Positions 17,401 to 25,671 of a DNA stretch of 41,513 bases are shown piece after piece. A program made the translations under genes and the position numbers. The stretch lies in assembly GCA_900542185.1 (NCBI GenBank), contig UQMZ01000036.1:1-41513 (forward strand). The letters run 5' to 3'. This DNA comes from an uncultured Bacteroidales bacterium. GTDB taxonomy: Bacteria > Bacteroidota > Bacteroidia > Bacteroidales > Muribaculaceae. How positions within the stretch are numbered: the stretch's first letter is position 1; the number at the start of each line of letters is the position of its first letter. The notes under the pieces are model-generated. The model saw only the letters and a program-made list of their open reading frames with translations. It had not been told where the DNA came from and made no database searches.

Positions 17401-18479
17401 GTGCCGGCATATACAGTTCCCCTTCCGGCCGACGCCATGCAATTGATATCGCCTACATCATAATGGCTGAACTTGTATTCGTTCGGGTAATAGACGGATA
17501 CACCGTTTTTCATTGTGGCTATCCATAATCCGCCGTCCGAGTCCCGGTATATCGACTCCACCGAGTTGTTGCCCAGCGACGTTATATCGCCCGGTCTGTT
17601 TTTCAGCGAAGTAACGGATCCGTCGGCGCCACGCACTTCCAGGCCCTCGTTGTCGTATCCGATCCAGATATTGCCGACGGCATCCTGATCGATTGCCGTA
17701 ACGGAGTTGCCGGCGAGCCTTGGACGCGCCTCGTCGCCGAGCCAGCGGCCCGAGCCCGTGTCATAGACCCATGCGCCGTATTCGCTGTACACCCACAGGC
17801 GCTCCATGCGGTCGACAAACAGCGAAAAGATAGCCCTGTCCACATTTTGGACACCTACGTGCAGCTTATTTACCAGCTTGCGGCCGGCCTTGTCATATTC
17901 ACCGATACTTCCGTCGCTGCGTGCCACATACATGCGGCCGGTGCGCGGATTCGACACTATATCCGTCACCTCGGCCTGTGGATTGTATGCCTCTACCATA
18001 CGCGTGACGCCCCCTATACGCGCGTACAATCCGTCACCTCGTGCCCACAGCCACATATCGTTTTTGTCGATATATACAATCTGGGCCTCCTGTTTCATGC
18101 CTATTCCCTTATAATAGTCGGGGCCGAGTTTACGGAAAGTCTCGGTACGCGGGTCGAAGACGGCATAGACATCACCTGCGCATATCCACAGATTACCCTG
18201 CGGATCCTCCTGGATGTCCTGGACATAATTGTCGTGTAGCGACGCTGGGTTGTCGGAATCGTTCATGAACACCTTCATGCCGACGCCGTCAAACCGGTTC
18301 AGACCCGAGGCCGTGCCGAACCACATGAAGCCGTTGCTGTCGCGCAACATCGACAGGACATGGTTGCTTGCAAGTCCCCCGCTCTCCTGGATGGTCCGAA
18401 ATCTGATATCTTCGCCATGTAGTGCGAACGAGATGATGACAATCAGTATGAAGGTTAATGAAAATGTAATCCTTTTCAT
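14475..18479 (-). CDS. Hybrid two-component system sensor/regulator (HTCS)
   Basis: 1334-aa one-protein signalling chain that controls polysaccharide loci. The start chosen is the Met that begins the signal-like segment (MKRITFSLTFILIVIISFALHG); an ATG at 18533 adds 18 residues. Order: periplasmic two-propeller sensor of WIG/WIAT-type Reg_prop repeats (about 25-690), Y_Y_Y domain (about 695-765; GHYTLKVRLLYPG), membrane segment (about 770-795), HisKA with His835 in NVSHDLRTPL, HATPase (GTGIGLSLV), receiver with Asp1135 in VTDIMMPVMDG, and a C-terminal AraC-type HTH (about 1235-1334; GMSRVHLYKKL, GFNNPKYFSKYFKEEYG). All phosphotransfer residues are present. It sits between the GH31-GH2 unit and the divergent SusC operon, both likely targets; the inducer is probably a xyloglucan oligosaccharide (inference). 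Confidence 0.93.
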   Translation of the reverse strand: MKRITFSLTFILIVIISFALHGEDIRFRTIQESGGLASNHVLSMLRDSNGFMWFGTASGLNRFDGVGMKVFMNDSDNPASLHDNYVQDIQEDPQGNLWICAGDVYAVFDPRTETFRKLGPDYYKGIGMKQEAQIVYIDKNDMWLWARGDGLYARIGGVTRMVEAYNPQAEVTDIVSNPRTGRMYVARSDGSIGEYDKAGRKLVNKLHVGVQNVDRAIFSLFVDRMERLWVYSEYGAWVYDTGSGRWLGDEARPRLAGNSVTAIDQDAVGNIWIGYDNEGLEVRGADGSVTSLKNRPGDITSLGNNSVESIYRDSDGGLWIATMKNGVSVYYPNEYKFSHYDVGDINCMASAGRGTVYAGTDHGELIAIDTDTNSWHNIPVPAEYGDRAITDLGINPDGTVWIGTYKGGMYRYRNGQFTRYAEQNGLNSPNIWAVIPMADGTVWIGTLGSGIQKFDPASGKFTDYNVSNSGLKSNYINTMTLGRDGRIYIGTTEGVSVLEPSTGSIAAVEGYSKQVKRPGARNVNQLMYDSRGLLWIATREGLYVYDLAKDKLVNVSLDGKSSSMFISGVAEGEDKTVWVTSGSNIYNVSVESNVKSDEYRFVSYGFGVEDGLSGQSFNQRSLCVTADGLVLAGDLSGILVIDPQKLRFGSKVPRLRFTSLQIGNDIIEPGRKYGGRVVLPENLAYIKELNLGAKQNEITISFSTDSYQHASFGQYEYMLEGYDDNWRRCPRGVNEVHYVQLPPGHYTLKVRLLYPGIPADEITGELEINVARPWYATWWMICVYVLVGLAIVGGVMWWTRRRERMRYLAARRKEARRKEIELNEMKFRFFTNVSHDLRTPLTLILSPVESLLNEKTEERDVNRLNTIKRNADRLLYLVNQLLDFRKNEMSGLHLNLSRGNLTDTVRKAMEDFLDMAGRRNIDMRFESEPPAIPMVYDADKITKCVMNLLSNAMKYTPDDGSILVRVEQKGDHVEIAVTDSGSGIDDKDKKHIFERFYMAGNESGAKTGTGIGLSLVFEYVKLHGGEVSVEDNKPNGAIFRLTIPMDLKVDETAGTGNESEATGNAPAGAEADPDATVSAAERSDRPSVLFVDDNKDLTTFLKDEFSGTYDVDTASDGMEALEMTKHKDYDLIVTDIMMPVMDGIKLTRELKSKKGTQDIPVIMLTAKQDVSSVLEGLSLGADDYVTKPFNNQVLSLKIKRLVGLKRGGVKRSYIEPTPSEIEITSLDEQLVSKAVKYVEENMSRPELTVEEMSRELGMSRVHLYKKLVALTGKSPVEFIRVLRLKRAAQYLRESQMNVSEIAFQLGFNNPKYFSKYFKEEYGVTPKEYQDKLGK

Positions 18480-18551
18480 GCAATCAGGTTCTTTTCCGAG
18501 TGGCAAGGCAATGGTTAACATTCCTTGATGCATCCGGTGTGTATTTCATTG

Positions 18552-18559
18552 CAAAATTA
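18552..18559 (-). promoter_or_regulatory. -7 box for the HTCS gene
   Basis: The minus strand reads TAATTTTG (plus-strand CAAAATTA). It lies 72 bp upstream of the chosen start at 18479 and 18 bp upstream of the alternative ATG at 18533. Confidence 0.5.
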
Positions 18560-18600
18560 ACAAAACCTGTCTTATTTCGGAGGTTTCAGCCCATTTATTA

Positions 18601-18620
18601 AATATGTTATAAAACATATT
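18601..18620. promoter_or_regulatory. 20-bp palindrome, candidate HTCS operator
   Basis: AATATGTTATAAAACATATT has two perfect 8-bp arms separated by ATAA. It lies 41 bp beyond the HTCS -7 box and 113 bp before the SusC -7 box. Its left 14 bases are identical to 2968-2981 in front of the esterase gene. Confidence 0.45.
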
Positions 18621-18733
18621 ATAGAAGCCAATTATCATTTTATACCCTTTTTATTTACAACAAATGTCAGGATGGAACAAATCATTCACGCCTTATAATC
18701 ATTAACTCCCCTGAAAAAAATGTGAACGGATAT

Positions 18734-18741
18734 TAATTTTG
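18734..18741 (+). promoter_or_regulatory. -7 box for the SusC operon
   Basis: TAATTTTG matches TAnnTTTG and is followed by CAGC. No TTG-type -33 element is seen upstream, which fits an activator-dependent PUL promoter. Confidence 0.55.
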
Positions 18742-18892
18742 CAGCGGAAATAACACCGACGCCTCCATCCTGCGCCTGACCTTCGCAGGATTCCTGACGG
18801 ATTATTACCATGACTCGACATAACCAGACCTTAACGGAAGGCATACGAACTGACTATATACCGAAAAACTATTAATAACAACAAGTATACCA

Positions 18893-21800
18893 ATGGAAAA
18901 ATCAAACAAGAGAAAATCTTGGATGCAGACACTTGGCCGGCAACTGCTGGCGGGCGTCGCACTGTTGGTCGGCGCCGGCATGATGAGTGCCGCGCCTATC
19001 AAGGTGACCGGTACGGTTACGTCGGCGCAGGACGGCGAACCGCTGATCGGGGCATCCGTGTTTGTAGTGGGTACCACCACGGGTGCCTCGACCGACATTG
19101 ACGGTAATTACACCATCAATGCAGAAATGGGCCAGACATTGCGTTTCAGCTATGTCGGAATGAACAACCGCGAGATCAAGGTGACAGGCTCCAAGCTCGA
19201 CGTCGCCCTGCTGGAGAACAGCTCCGTGCTCGACGAGGTCGTAGTGGTAGGTTACGGCACACAGAAGAAGAAGCTGGTGACCGGCGCCACATCGCAGGTG
19301 AAGGGTGACGAGATTGCCAAGATGAACACCACGTCTCCGCTGCAGGCCATGCAGGGCCAGATGCCGGGCGTGCAGATCAGTTCCGAATCCGGACAGCCCG
19401 GTGCTGCCATGAAGGTAAGCATCCGCGGTCTTGGCACCACAGGCAACGCATCGCCTCTGTACCTTATAGACGGTGTGGGTGGTGACATCTCCACCCTGAA
19501 CCCGAACGACATCGAGAGCATCGACGTGCTTAAGGACGCCGCTTCCGCCGCCATCTACGGTGCGCAGGCCGCCAACGGCGTTGTGCTCGTCACGACCAAG
19601 AGCGGTAAGGAAGGCACGGCCAAGGTTACCTTCGACGGCTATTGCGGCTGGCAGGACGTGGCCCACAGCACCAAGATGCTCAACGCGCGCGAGTACATGA
19701 CCATCATGGACGAGCAGCAGGTCAACAGCGGCGACAAGCCCTACGACTGGTCCAGCTTCAAGAGCATCTATGACGCCGACGGCAACCTTATCGACACCGA
19801 CTGGCTCGGTTCCATGTTCCACAACGGCGCCATCACCCAGAGCTATAACTTAGGTGTTAGCGGCGGCTCGAAGACCAGCACATACGCCGTCAGCGCCGGT
19901 TATGTGAATCAGGAAGGTATCGTGGGCGGTCCGAAGGTATCGAACTATAACCGCTACAACTTCCGCGTCAATTCCGACCATCATCTGTTCGACGACATCC
20001 TGACCATCGGCGAGCAGGTGGCTTTCGTTTACCGCAAGTCCACCAGCATCGGCGACGGCAACGTCTACAACAACACCCTGCGCGGTGCGTTCAACACCTC
20101 GCCCCTCGCCCCTATCTATGACGCCGAGGGCAACTACAACTGCACCACCAACTCCGACTGGTACAACAACGACGGCAACCCTTACGGCGCCATGATGGTC
20201 AACACCGACCGCCAGTCTAAGAACGCCACGTTCAACGGCAACGCATACGTTCAGCTGCAGCCCATACAGGGCCTGAAGATACGCACCGTGTTCGGCGCCG
20301 TCTACAACAGCAGCGACTGGCGTTCGTTCAGTCCTACATACGAGTTCAGCCCCTATTCCAAGAACACTCTGGAAAAGGTGGACCAGAACATGAGCAATTC
20401 CTGGACGCTGACATGGACCAATACGGCCAGCTACGACTGGGAGATCAAGGACCACGCCTTCAACGTGATGATCGGTATGGAGGCATCGCAGTTCCGCGGC
20501 GAATACGTGGGCGCTTCCAACGCCTCGCTTAAGGAAGGCTTCAACACATGGCCCTTCGCATGGGTAAGCAACGGTACGGCCGCCTCCACCGGCGACGGTC
20601 TGGCCGCCTCGGGTTATCCCTTCGACAAGACACGCACCGTTTCCTACTTCGGCCGTATAGGCTGGAACTGGAAGGAGCGTTACATGATCAACTTCACGCT
20701 GCGTAACGACGGCAGTTCCAAGTTCGCCAAGGGCCACCGCCACGGCTGGTTCCCCTCGGTTTCCGTGGGCTGGAACATCAGCAACGAGAAATTCATGGAA
20801 TCGGCGGCAAGCTGGCTGAGCTTCCTGAAGATCCGTGCCAGCTGGGGCCGCGTAGGTAACCAGAACATCGACAACTACCGCTACATCTCCCCCATCAAGG
20901 TGACCAACACCCACTATCTGTTCGGCCAGTACTTAGGTCCGAACGGCGTGTACAACACCGGCTACCCCACCATCCTGGAGAGCAACTGGGGCGCATATCC
21001 CAGCCGTCTGGGCAACATGGACCTGACATGGGAAACCTCCGAGCAAACCAATATCGGTTTCGACGCCCGCCTGTTCAATAGCCGCTTCGGCATCAACTTC
21101 GACTTCTACATGAAGAACACCAAGGACTGGCTCGTAGTGGCTCCTATCCTTGCCACGGCCGGTACGGACGCTCCCTTCATCAACGGCGGTAACGTAAAGA
21201 ACACCGGTATAGAGCTGAACCTCGACTGGCACGACACCGTAGGCAACGACTTCAGCTACAACATCGGCTTCAACTGTGCATGGAACAAGAACCGCGTGGG
21301 CGCCATACCCAACAGCGACGGTATCATCCACGGCGACGTCGGTATGCTTTACAACAACTCCGCCGAGTTCTACCGCGCCGAGAACGGTCATCCCATCGGT
21401 TATTTCTGGGGCTACAAGACGGCCGGTCTGTTCCAGAACCAGAAGGATATCGACGACTGGATCGCAGCCGGCAACGGTATACTGCAGAACAATGTGGCTC
21501 CCGGCGATGTCAAGTTCGTGGACCTGAACCATGACGGCAAGATCAGCGACGAGGACAAAACCGACCTGGGCAACGGCATTCCCGACTTCACATACGGCGT
21601 CAACATCAACCTCTACTGGAAGAACTTCGACCTCGGCATCGTCGGTAACGGCGTGGCAGGCAACCAGCTGGTTCAGTCCTACCGTAGCGTCGACAACGCC
21701 CACGCAAACTATACCACACGCATCCTGGACCGCTGGACCGGCGAGGGAACCTCCAACAAGATTCCGCGCGTCACCACCGACTACACCAACTGGCAGTTCA

Positions 21801-22060
21801 GCGACCTGTATATCCAGAACGGCGACTTCTTCCGCATCTCCAACATCACCTTAGGCTACAACTTCGCTCCGCTCATCAACAAGAAATGGCTGAGCAACTG
21901 CCGCCTCTACTTCCAGGTGCAGAACGTGGCCACATTCACCAAGTACGACGGCATGGACCCGGAGATCGGTTTCGGTTCCCAGGCTTGGGTGTCGGGTATC
22001 GACAACGGTTTCTATCCCCGCTCGCGTACATACCTGTTCGGTGTCAACCTTGCTTTCTAA
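18893..22060 (+). CDS. SusC/RagA-type TonB-dependent outer membrane transporter
   Basis: 1055-aa importer for oligosaccharides. The signal peptide (first about 35 residues, ending SAAPI) is followed by a carboxypeptidase-like beta domain (about 37-110; GTVTSAQDGEPLIGASVFVV). A TonB-box-like DEVVVVGYGTQKKK (about 114-127) and the plug domain (about 128-245; GQMPGVQISSESGQPG, SIRGLGTTGNASPLYLIDGV, SAAIYGAQAANGVVLVTTKSG) come next. A 22-strand-type barrel ends in the aromatic terminus YLFGVNLAF. It pairs with the SusD lipoprotein 77 bp downstream, which would form the lid of the transporter. Energy comes from TonB-ExbBD, encoded elsewhere. It is first in the five-gene plus-strand unit ending with GH5 and is probably induced through the HTCS. 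Xyloglucan oligosaccharides are the inferred cargo. Confidence 0.95.
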   Translation: MEKSNKRKSWMQTLGRQLLAGVALLVGAGMMSAAPIKVTGTVTSAQDGEPLIGASVFVVGTTTGASTDIDGNYTINAEMGQTLRFSYVGMNNREIKVTGSKLDVALLENSSVLDEVVVVGYGTQKKKLVTGATSQVKGDEIAKMNTTSPLQAMQGQMPGVQISSESGQPGAAMKVSIRGLGTTGNASPLYLIDGVGGDISTLNPNDIESIDVLKDAASAAIYGAQAANGVVLVTTKSGKEGTAKVTFDGYCGWQDVAHSTKMLNAREYMTIMDEQQVNSGDKPYDWSSFKSIYDADGNLIDTDWLGSMFHNGAITQSYNLGVSGGSKTSTYAVSAGYVNQEGIVGGPKVSNYNRYNFRVNSDHHLFDDILTIGEQVAFVYRKSTSIGDGNVYNNTLRGAFNTSPLAPIYDAEGNYNCTTNSDWYNNDGNPYGAMMVNTDRQSKNATFNGNAYVQLQPIQGLKIRTVFGAVYNSSDWRSFSPTYEFSPYSKNTLEKVDQNMSNSWTLTWTNTASYDWEIKDHAFNVMIGMEASQFRGEYVGASNASLKEGFNTWPFAWVSNGTAASTGDGLAASGYPFDKTRTVSYFGRIGWNWKERYMINFTLRNDGSSKFAKGHRHGWFPSVSVGWNISNEKFMESAASWLSFLKIRASWGRVGNQNIDNYRYISPIKVTNTHYLFGQYLGPNGVYNTGYPTILESNWGAYPSRLGNMDLTWETSEQTNIGFDARLFNSRFGINFDFYMKNTKDWLVVAPILATAGTDAPFINGGNVKNTGIELNLDWHDTVGNDFSYNIGFNCAWNKNRVGAIPNSDGIIHGDVGMLYNNSAEFYRAENGHPIGYFWGYKTAGLFQNQKDIDDWIAAGNGILQNNVAPGDVKFVDLNHDGKISDEDKTDLGNGIPDFTYGVNINLYWKNFDLGIVGNGVAGNQLVQSYRSVDNAHANYTTRILDRWTGEGTSNKIPRVTTDYTNWQFSDLYIQNGDFFRISNITLGYNFAPLINKKWLSNCRLYFQVQNVATFTKYDGMDPEIGFGSQAWVSGIDNGFYPRSRTYLFGVNLAF

Positions 22061-22137
22061 GATCAGAGTTTAAGATTCGACAATGAAATTTACGGATAAT
22101 TAACTCCGGTCTAAACAGGCTTAAAAAATTGAAACAA

Positions 22138-23805
22138 ATGAAAAATATAAATAAGATTTTGGGTCTCGGACTTGTATCGGCAGCGGCTCTGGGCATGGCT
22201 TCGTGCGCGGAGAGCTTCCTGGATACCGTCAGCAAGACTGAGCCGAACTCAAACAACTATTACAAGACAGAAACACAGGCCGAGCGTGCCCTGATAGGGT
22301 GCTACGACGGCTGGCGTCAGATATCGTCCCAACCCGGCACATATCCCTTCATGATAGCCTCAACGATCATGAGCGACGAATGCTATGGAGGCTCCGGCAT
22401 GTCAGACGGATTCGGCGCCCAGAACGTCGACCAGTTCTCCACAGCCCCCGGCCCGTCGGAGATGAACATGTTCGAACAGGACTGGAAGTCGTACTACGCA
22501 GGTCTGTTCCGCTGCAACACGCTGATCACGCAGGTGAACAACGTGGACTGGAGCAGCGAGGCCAAGAAGAACCAGATACTCGGCGAAGCCCGCGCCATCC
22601 GTGCGTTCCTGTACTTCGACATGGTGCGTCTGTGGGGCAACATCCCGTTGTTCACCGAGCCCAGCAACGAAAACCGCGAGCAGGCTGATCCCAAGGATGT
22701 ATATGCCGTGATATTCAGTGACCTGAAGTTTGCTATGGAGAATATTCCCGCCGACGCATACACATCGGCCGACAGCTTCGGCCGCATCACCAAATATGCC
22801 TGCGAGGCCATTCTGGCACGCGCATATCTGTTCTACAACGGCTACATGGGCGGCGACCCCGTCACCGTCGAAGGCACCACCATCACCAGGGCCGACGCCC
22901 TGGCCGCCTGCGAGGACGTTATCGCCTCCGACCGCTACAAGCTGGTTCCCGACTTCAAGGACCTGTGGCCCGCGGCATCGCTTGTTCCCCTGGCTGACGG
23001 CGCAATCGGCTGGGATCCCGAGAAATCCACCTACGCCGGCGACGCCAACAGCGAGGTGATTCTCTGCCAGATGTTCACCCCCACCCAGGACTATAACGGC
23101 AACAACGACTCCAACCGCTGGCTGGTGAATATCGGTATGCGCGGACTGAACTCAAGCCCCTACGGCAAGGGCTGGGGACTCGCCACAATATCTCCCAAAT
23201 ATTATAGTTCCTTATTTACAGCCAACGACACGCGTCGCACAGCTTCGGCCATCGACCTGGCAGGTGAAGGTGTGACCGGCAGCGCTGACTATGCTAATGC
23301 ACTCAAGGACTGGCGTGAATACACCGGTTATTCCAACAAGAAATACTGTCCGTTAGTGTTCGGCAACAACTCGTCGGCAGCCACCAATCCTGACGGAACG
23401 GGTGACTTCATGACGCAGAACGCCCAGACCTGGATCATAATGCGTTATGCCGACGTCCTGCTGATGGCAGCCGAATTGGGCAGCAGCAACGGCAGCGCAT
23501 ATCTGGATCAGGTACGCAGCCGCGCCGGCCTGGGCCATCTGGCCCTGAACCAGCAGAACATCATGGAGGAACGCGCACGCGAACTGGCGTTCGAGGGTGT
23601 GCGCTACTGGGACCTTCTCCGTCAGGGTGTCGACGTGATGGCTGACGCTGTCTGCGCTTCCGCGGCTACCGTCCTGAACGGCGGCAACGAAGTTCAGCTG
23701 TCGTACGACCGCGCACAGATTATCCGCACCAAGGGCCTCTGCCAGATTCCCTACAACCAGATCACTCTGTCGCACGGTGTTCTGAAGCAGAACGAAGGAT
23801 GGTAA
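22138..23805 (+). CDS. SusD/RagB-like surface glycan-binding lipoprotein
   Basis: 555-aa lipoprotein, signal MKNINKILGLGLVSAAALGMASC (lipobox GMAS-C). ATG at 22138 is chosen over an in-frame TTG at 22129. It has the SusD pattern: FLDTVSKTEPNSNNYYKTETQAERALIGCYDGW near the N-terminus, LGEARAIRAFLYFDMVRLWGNIPL (about 147-170), helical TPR-like segments, and the late RADVLLMAAEL-type (YADVLLMAAEL) and ERARELAFEGVRYWDLLR blocks. It caps the SusC barrel and captures glycan at the surface. Its place directly after SusC is canonical. A strong hairpin follows the gene. Confidence 0.95.
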   Translation: MKNINKILGLGLVSAAALGMASCAESFLDTVSKTEPNSNNYYKTETQAERALIGCYDGWRQISSQPGTYPFMIASTIMSDECYGGSGMSDGFGAQNVDQFSTAPGPSEMNMFEQDWKSYYAGLFRCNTLITQVNNVDWSSEAKKNQILGEARAIRAFLYFDMVRLWGNIPLFTEPSNENREQADPKDVYAVIFSDLKFAMENIPADAYTSADSFGRITKYACEAILARAYLFYNGYMGGDPVTVEGTTITRADALAACEDVIASDRYKLVPDFKDLWPAASLVPLADGAIGWDPEKSTYAGDANSEVILCQMFTPTQDYNGNNDSNRWLVNIGMRGLNSSPYGKGWGLATISPKYYSSLFTANDTRRTASAIDLAGEGVTGSADYANALKDWREYTGYSNKKYCPLVFGNNSSAATNPDGTGDFMTQNAQTWIIMRYADVLLMAAELGSSNGSAYLDQVRSRAGLGHLALNQQNIMEERARELAFEGVRYWDLLRQGVDVMADAVCASAATVLNGGNEVQLSYDRAQIIRTKGLCQIPYNQITLSHGVLKQNEGW

Positions 23806-23835
23806 TGTGACCTATTAATCTTTAACTATATAAAT

Positions 23836-23859
23836 CTCCCGGTCTCACGGGACCGGGAG
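23836..23859 (+). other. Intercistronic stem-loop after SusD
   Basis: CTCCCGGTC (23836-23844) and GACCGGGAG (23851-23859) form a perfect 9-bp GC-rich stem with a six-base loop. It lies in the 77-bp spacer before the next lipoprotein gene and has no T-run. It probably stabilises the upstream susCD message or lowers readthrough. Confidence 0.55.
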
Positions 23860-23882
23860 GGAAACCGAAACAGCAAACCAAC

Positions 23883-25658
23883 ATGAAATTCAATTTTCTA
23901 ACCTGCGCAGCAGCAGCGATGGCCATGGTGTTGGGAACGTCATGCGCCGACAAATATGAGCTGGATGCACCGGATGTAAGCCCCGACGACCTGGTACAGG
24001 GCGTGGCCTTCACGGTCACTCCGGACGCCCAGAACCCGAATCTGATACACCTCAAGAGCCTGATGCCTTCCAACTACCAGGTTTACTGGCAGCATGGCCA
24101 GGGCCAGTCGGAGAAACCGGAACTTGACCTGAAATGCGCTTTCCCGGGCGAGCAGACCGTAACCTTCGGCGTCATCACCCGAGGCGGCCTCGTAATGGGT
24201 CAGCCCTACACATTCAATATCGAGGACATGTGCGCCGATTTCATCACCGGCGAGATGTGGGAGAACCTGACCGGTGGCGGCGGCAACTCCAAGACCTGGG
24301 TGCCCGACAACGGCAACTACGGCAAGAAACAGGGCTACTATTCCTGCTTCGACCCAACCGCCACGCACACCGATTTCGGAAGCAAGACCTGGTGGGAACC
24401 CAGCGACGCCGATGTAGGCAATACCGAAGATGACCTGAAGGCCGAGATGACCTTCTCGCTCCAGGGCGGCGCCAAGCTCACGACCACCACATACGTGGAC
24501 GGCGTGCCCACCACCAAAGAGGGTACATTCGACATGAATCCCGACGCATGGACCATGGCGGCCAACGGAGTAGACTTCCTGCATGCCGCATGGACCGACG
24601 GAAAGGCCAAGGACTTCCGCAACGGATACGTAATCCTCTATCTGGACGAGAACCAGCTGATGATAGCCAACCACCGCGACCCCATGCTGTCGAACGAGGG
24701 AGACGCATTATATTGCTTCAACTTCGTAAGCAAGGAATATGCCGAGAGCTATGTGCCCCCTACGATTGACGTGGTTCCCGAGCCTGAACTGGACAGCGAG
24801 TGGTACAACCTCCTGCTGACCCAGAACCGCTACTGCACATGGAGCATCGACGTCGACAAGCCTTTCGAATGGTGCGACCTCTACGGCAACAAGACCAAGG
24901 ACGGCGAGAACTTCGTGGAGGCTACCGTGAACATCAACCTCGACACCGACGCTCCCGGCCTGTTCACCACTACCGTCGGCGAAGTGGAGACCAGCGGCAA
25001 GTACAACCTGTCGCAATCCGGCTTCCTCTCCTTTGATACTCCCATCAGCTCCACCGCGCTTAGTCCGGATGTGGACTTCGCCCTGAACGATGACAACACC
25101 CTGCGTGTGCTCCGCTACGAGAAGGATGACTTAGGCCGCGTTTCCGACCTCTATCTCGGACGTCTTGTCAAGGATTTCTCCGGCAAGCCTGTTCAGTATG
25201 TAGCCTATCATTTCGTGGCCCAGTTCGGCGGCAGCTCCGCTCCGAAGTTCAAGCTCCAGTTGTGCTATAACAACACCACCAGTTGGACTATGATAGAAGG
25301 CGCACCACTCTATATCGAAGGAGACGGAACATACACACTGTCCGTCACGGGAAGCAATTCAGAGAATGATCCCTGTCTTTGGGTGGATCTGTACAAAGTG
25401 CTGCCCAAATTCCCCAACTGCGACATCGTGATCAAGGAAATAAAGATTGACGGCAATTCCATCGCATTCGACGATAATGCGATTTCCCGCAAACCCGCCG
25501 ATGCAAACAATCCTGTTGACGCACGGCGTTACATATACAATCCCTGGGGACCGGCTTCGTGCTTCCCCAACAAGGAGATATTCCTTTTCAACAATGAGAT
25601 TACAGTGACCGTGGACGTCAAGTTCGATAACGGCCAACCTTTCGAAAGACCCGAATAA
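23883..25658 (+). CDS. Surface glycan-binding lipoprotein at the SusE/SGBP position
   Basis: 591-aa lipoprotein, signal MKFNFLTCAAAAMAMVLGTSC (lipobox LGTS-C). An N-terminal PKD/Ig-like domain (about 30-120; PGEQTVTFGVITRGG) comes first. It is followed by two beta-sandwich domains of similar layout: KTWWEPSDADVGNTEDDLKAEMTFSL at about 160-190, and YCTWSIDVDKPFEWCDL at about 318-334. A C-terminal beta module (about 455-591) carries GDGTYTLSV and CLWVDLYKV, recalling the duplicated module of the next protein. Aromatic residues (KTWW, WSIDV, FEWC) could line glycan platforms. No catalytic motif is visible. It is encoded between SusD and the GH5 enzyme, so a role in binding the polysaccharide at the surface is inferred from position and architecture; no named family was recognised with certainty. 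Confidence 0.75.
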   Translation: MKFNFLTCAAAAMAMVLGTSCADKYELDAPDVSPDDLVQGVAFTVTPDAQNPNLIHLKSLMPSNYQVYWQHGQGQSEKPELDLKCAFPGEQTVTFGVITRGGLVMGQPYTFNIEDMCADFITGEMWENLTGGGGNSKTWVPDNGNYGKKQGYYSCFDPTATHTDFGSKTWWEPSDADVGNTEDDLKAEMTFSLQGGAKLTTTTYVDGVPTTKEGTFDMNPDAWTMAANGVDFLHAAWTDGKAKDFRNGYVILYLDENQLMIANHRDPMLSNEGDALYCFNFVSKEYAESYVPPTIDVVPEPELDSEWYNLLLTQNRYCTWSIDVDKPFEWCDLYGNKTKDGENFVEATVNINLDTDAPGLFTTTVGEVETSGKYNLSQSGFLSFDTPISSTALSPDVDFALNDDNTLRVLRYEKDDLGRVSDLYLGRLVKDFSGKPVQYVAYHFVAQFGGSSAPKFKLQLCYNNTTSWTMIEGAPLYIEGDGTYTLSVTGSNSENDPCLWVDLYKVLPKFPNCDIVIKEIKIDGNSIAFDDNAISRKPADANNPVDARRYIYNPWGPASCFPNKEIFLFNNEITVTVDVKFDNGQPFERPE

Positions 25659-25671
25659 TTAGGACCTACCA

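Larger units (their letters stand above)
18480..18892. promoter_or_regulatory. Divergent control region between HTCS and SusC
   Basis: This 413-bp AT-rich gap contains no gene. It holds a minus-strand -7 box for the HTCS gene (18552-18559), a 20-bp palindrome (18601-18620) and a plus-strand -7 box for SusC (18734-18741). The SusC leader would be about 145 nt long, as is usual for PUL operons. Nothing else was recognised in it. Confidence 0.6.
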
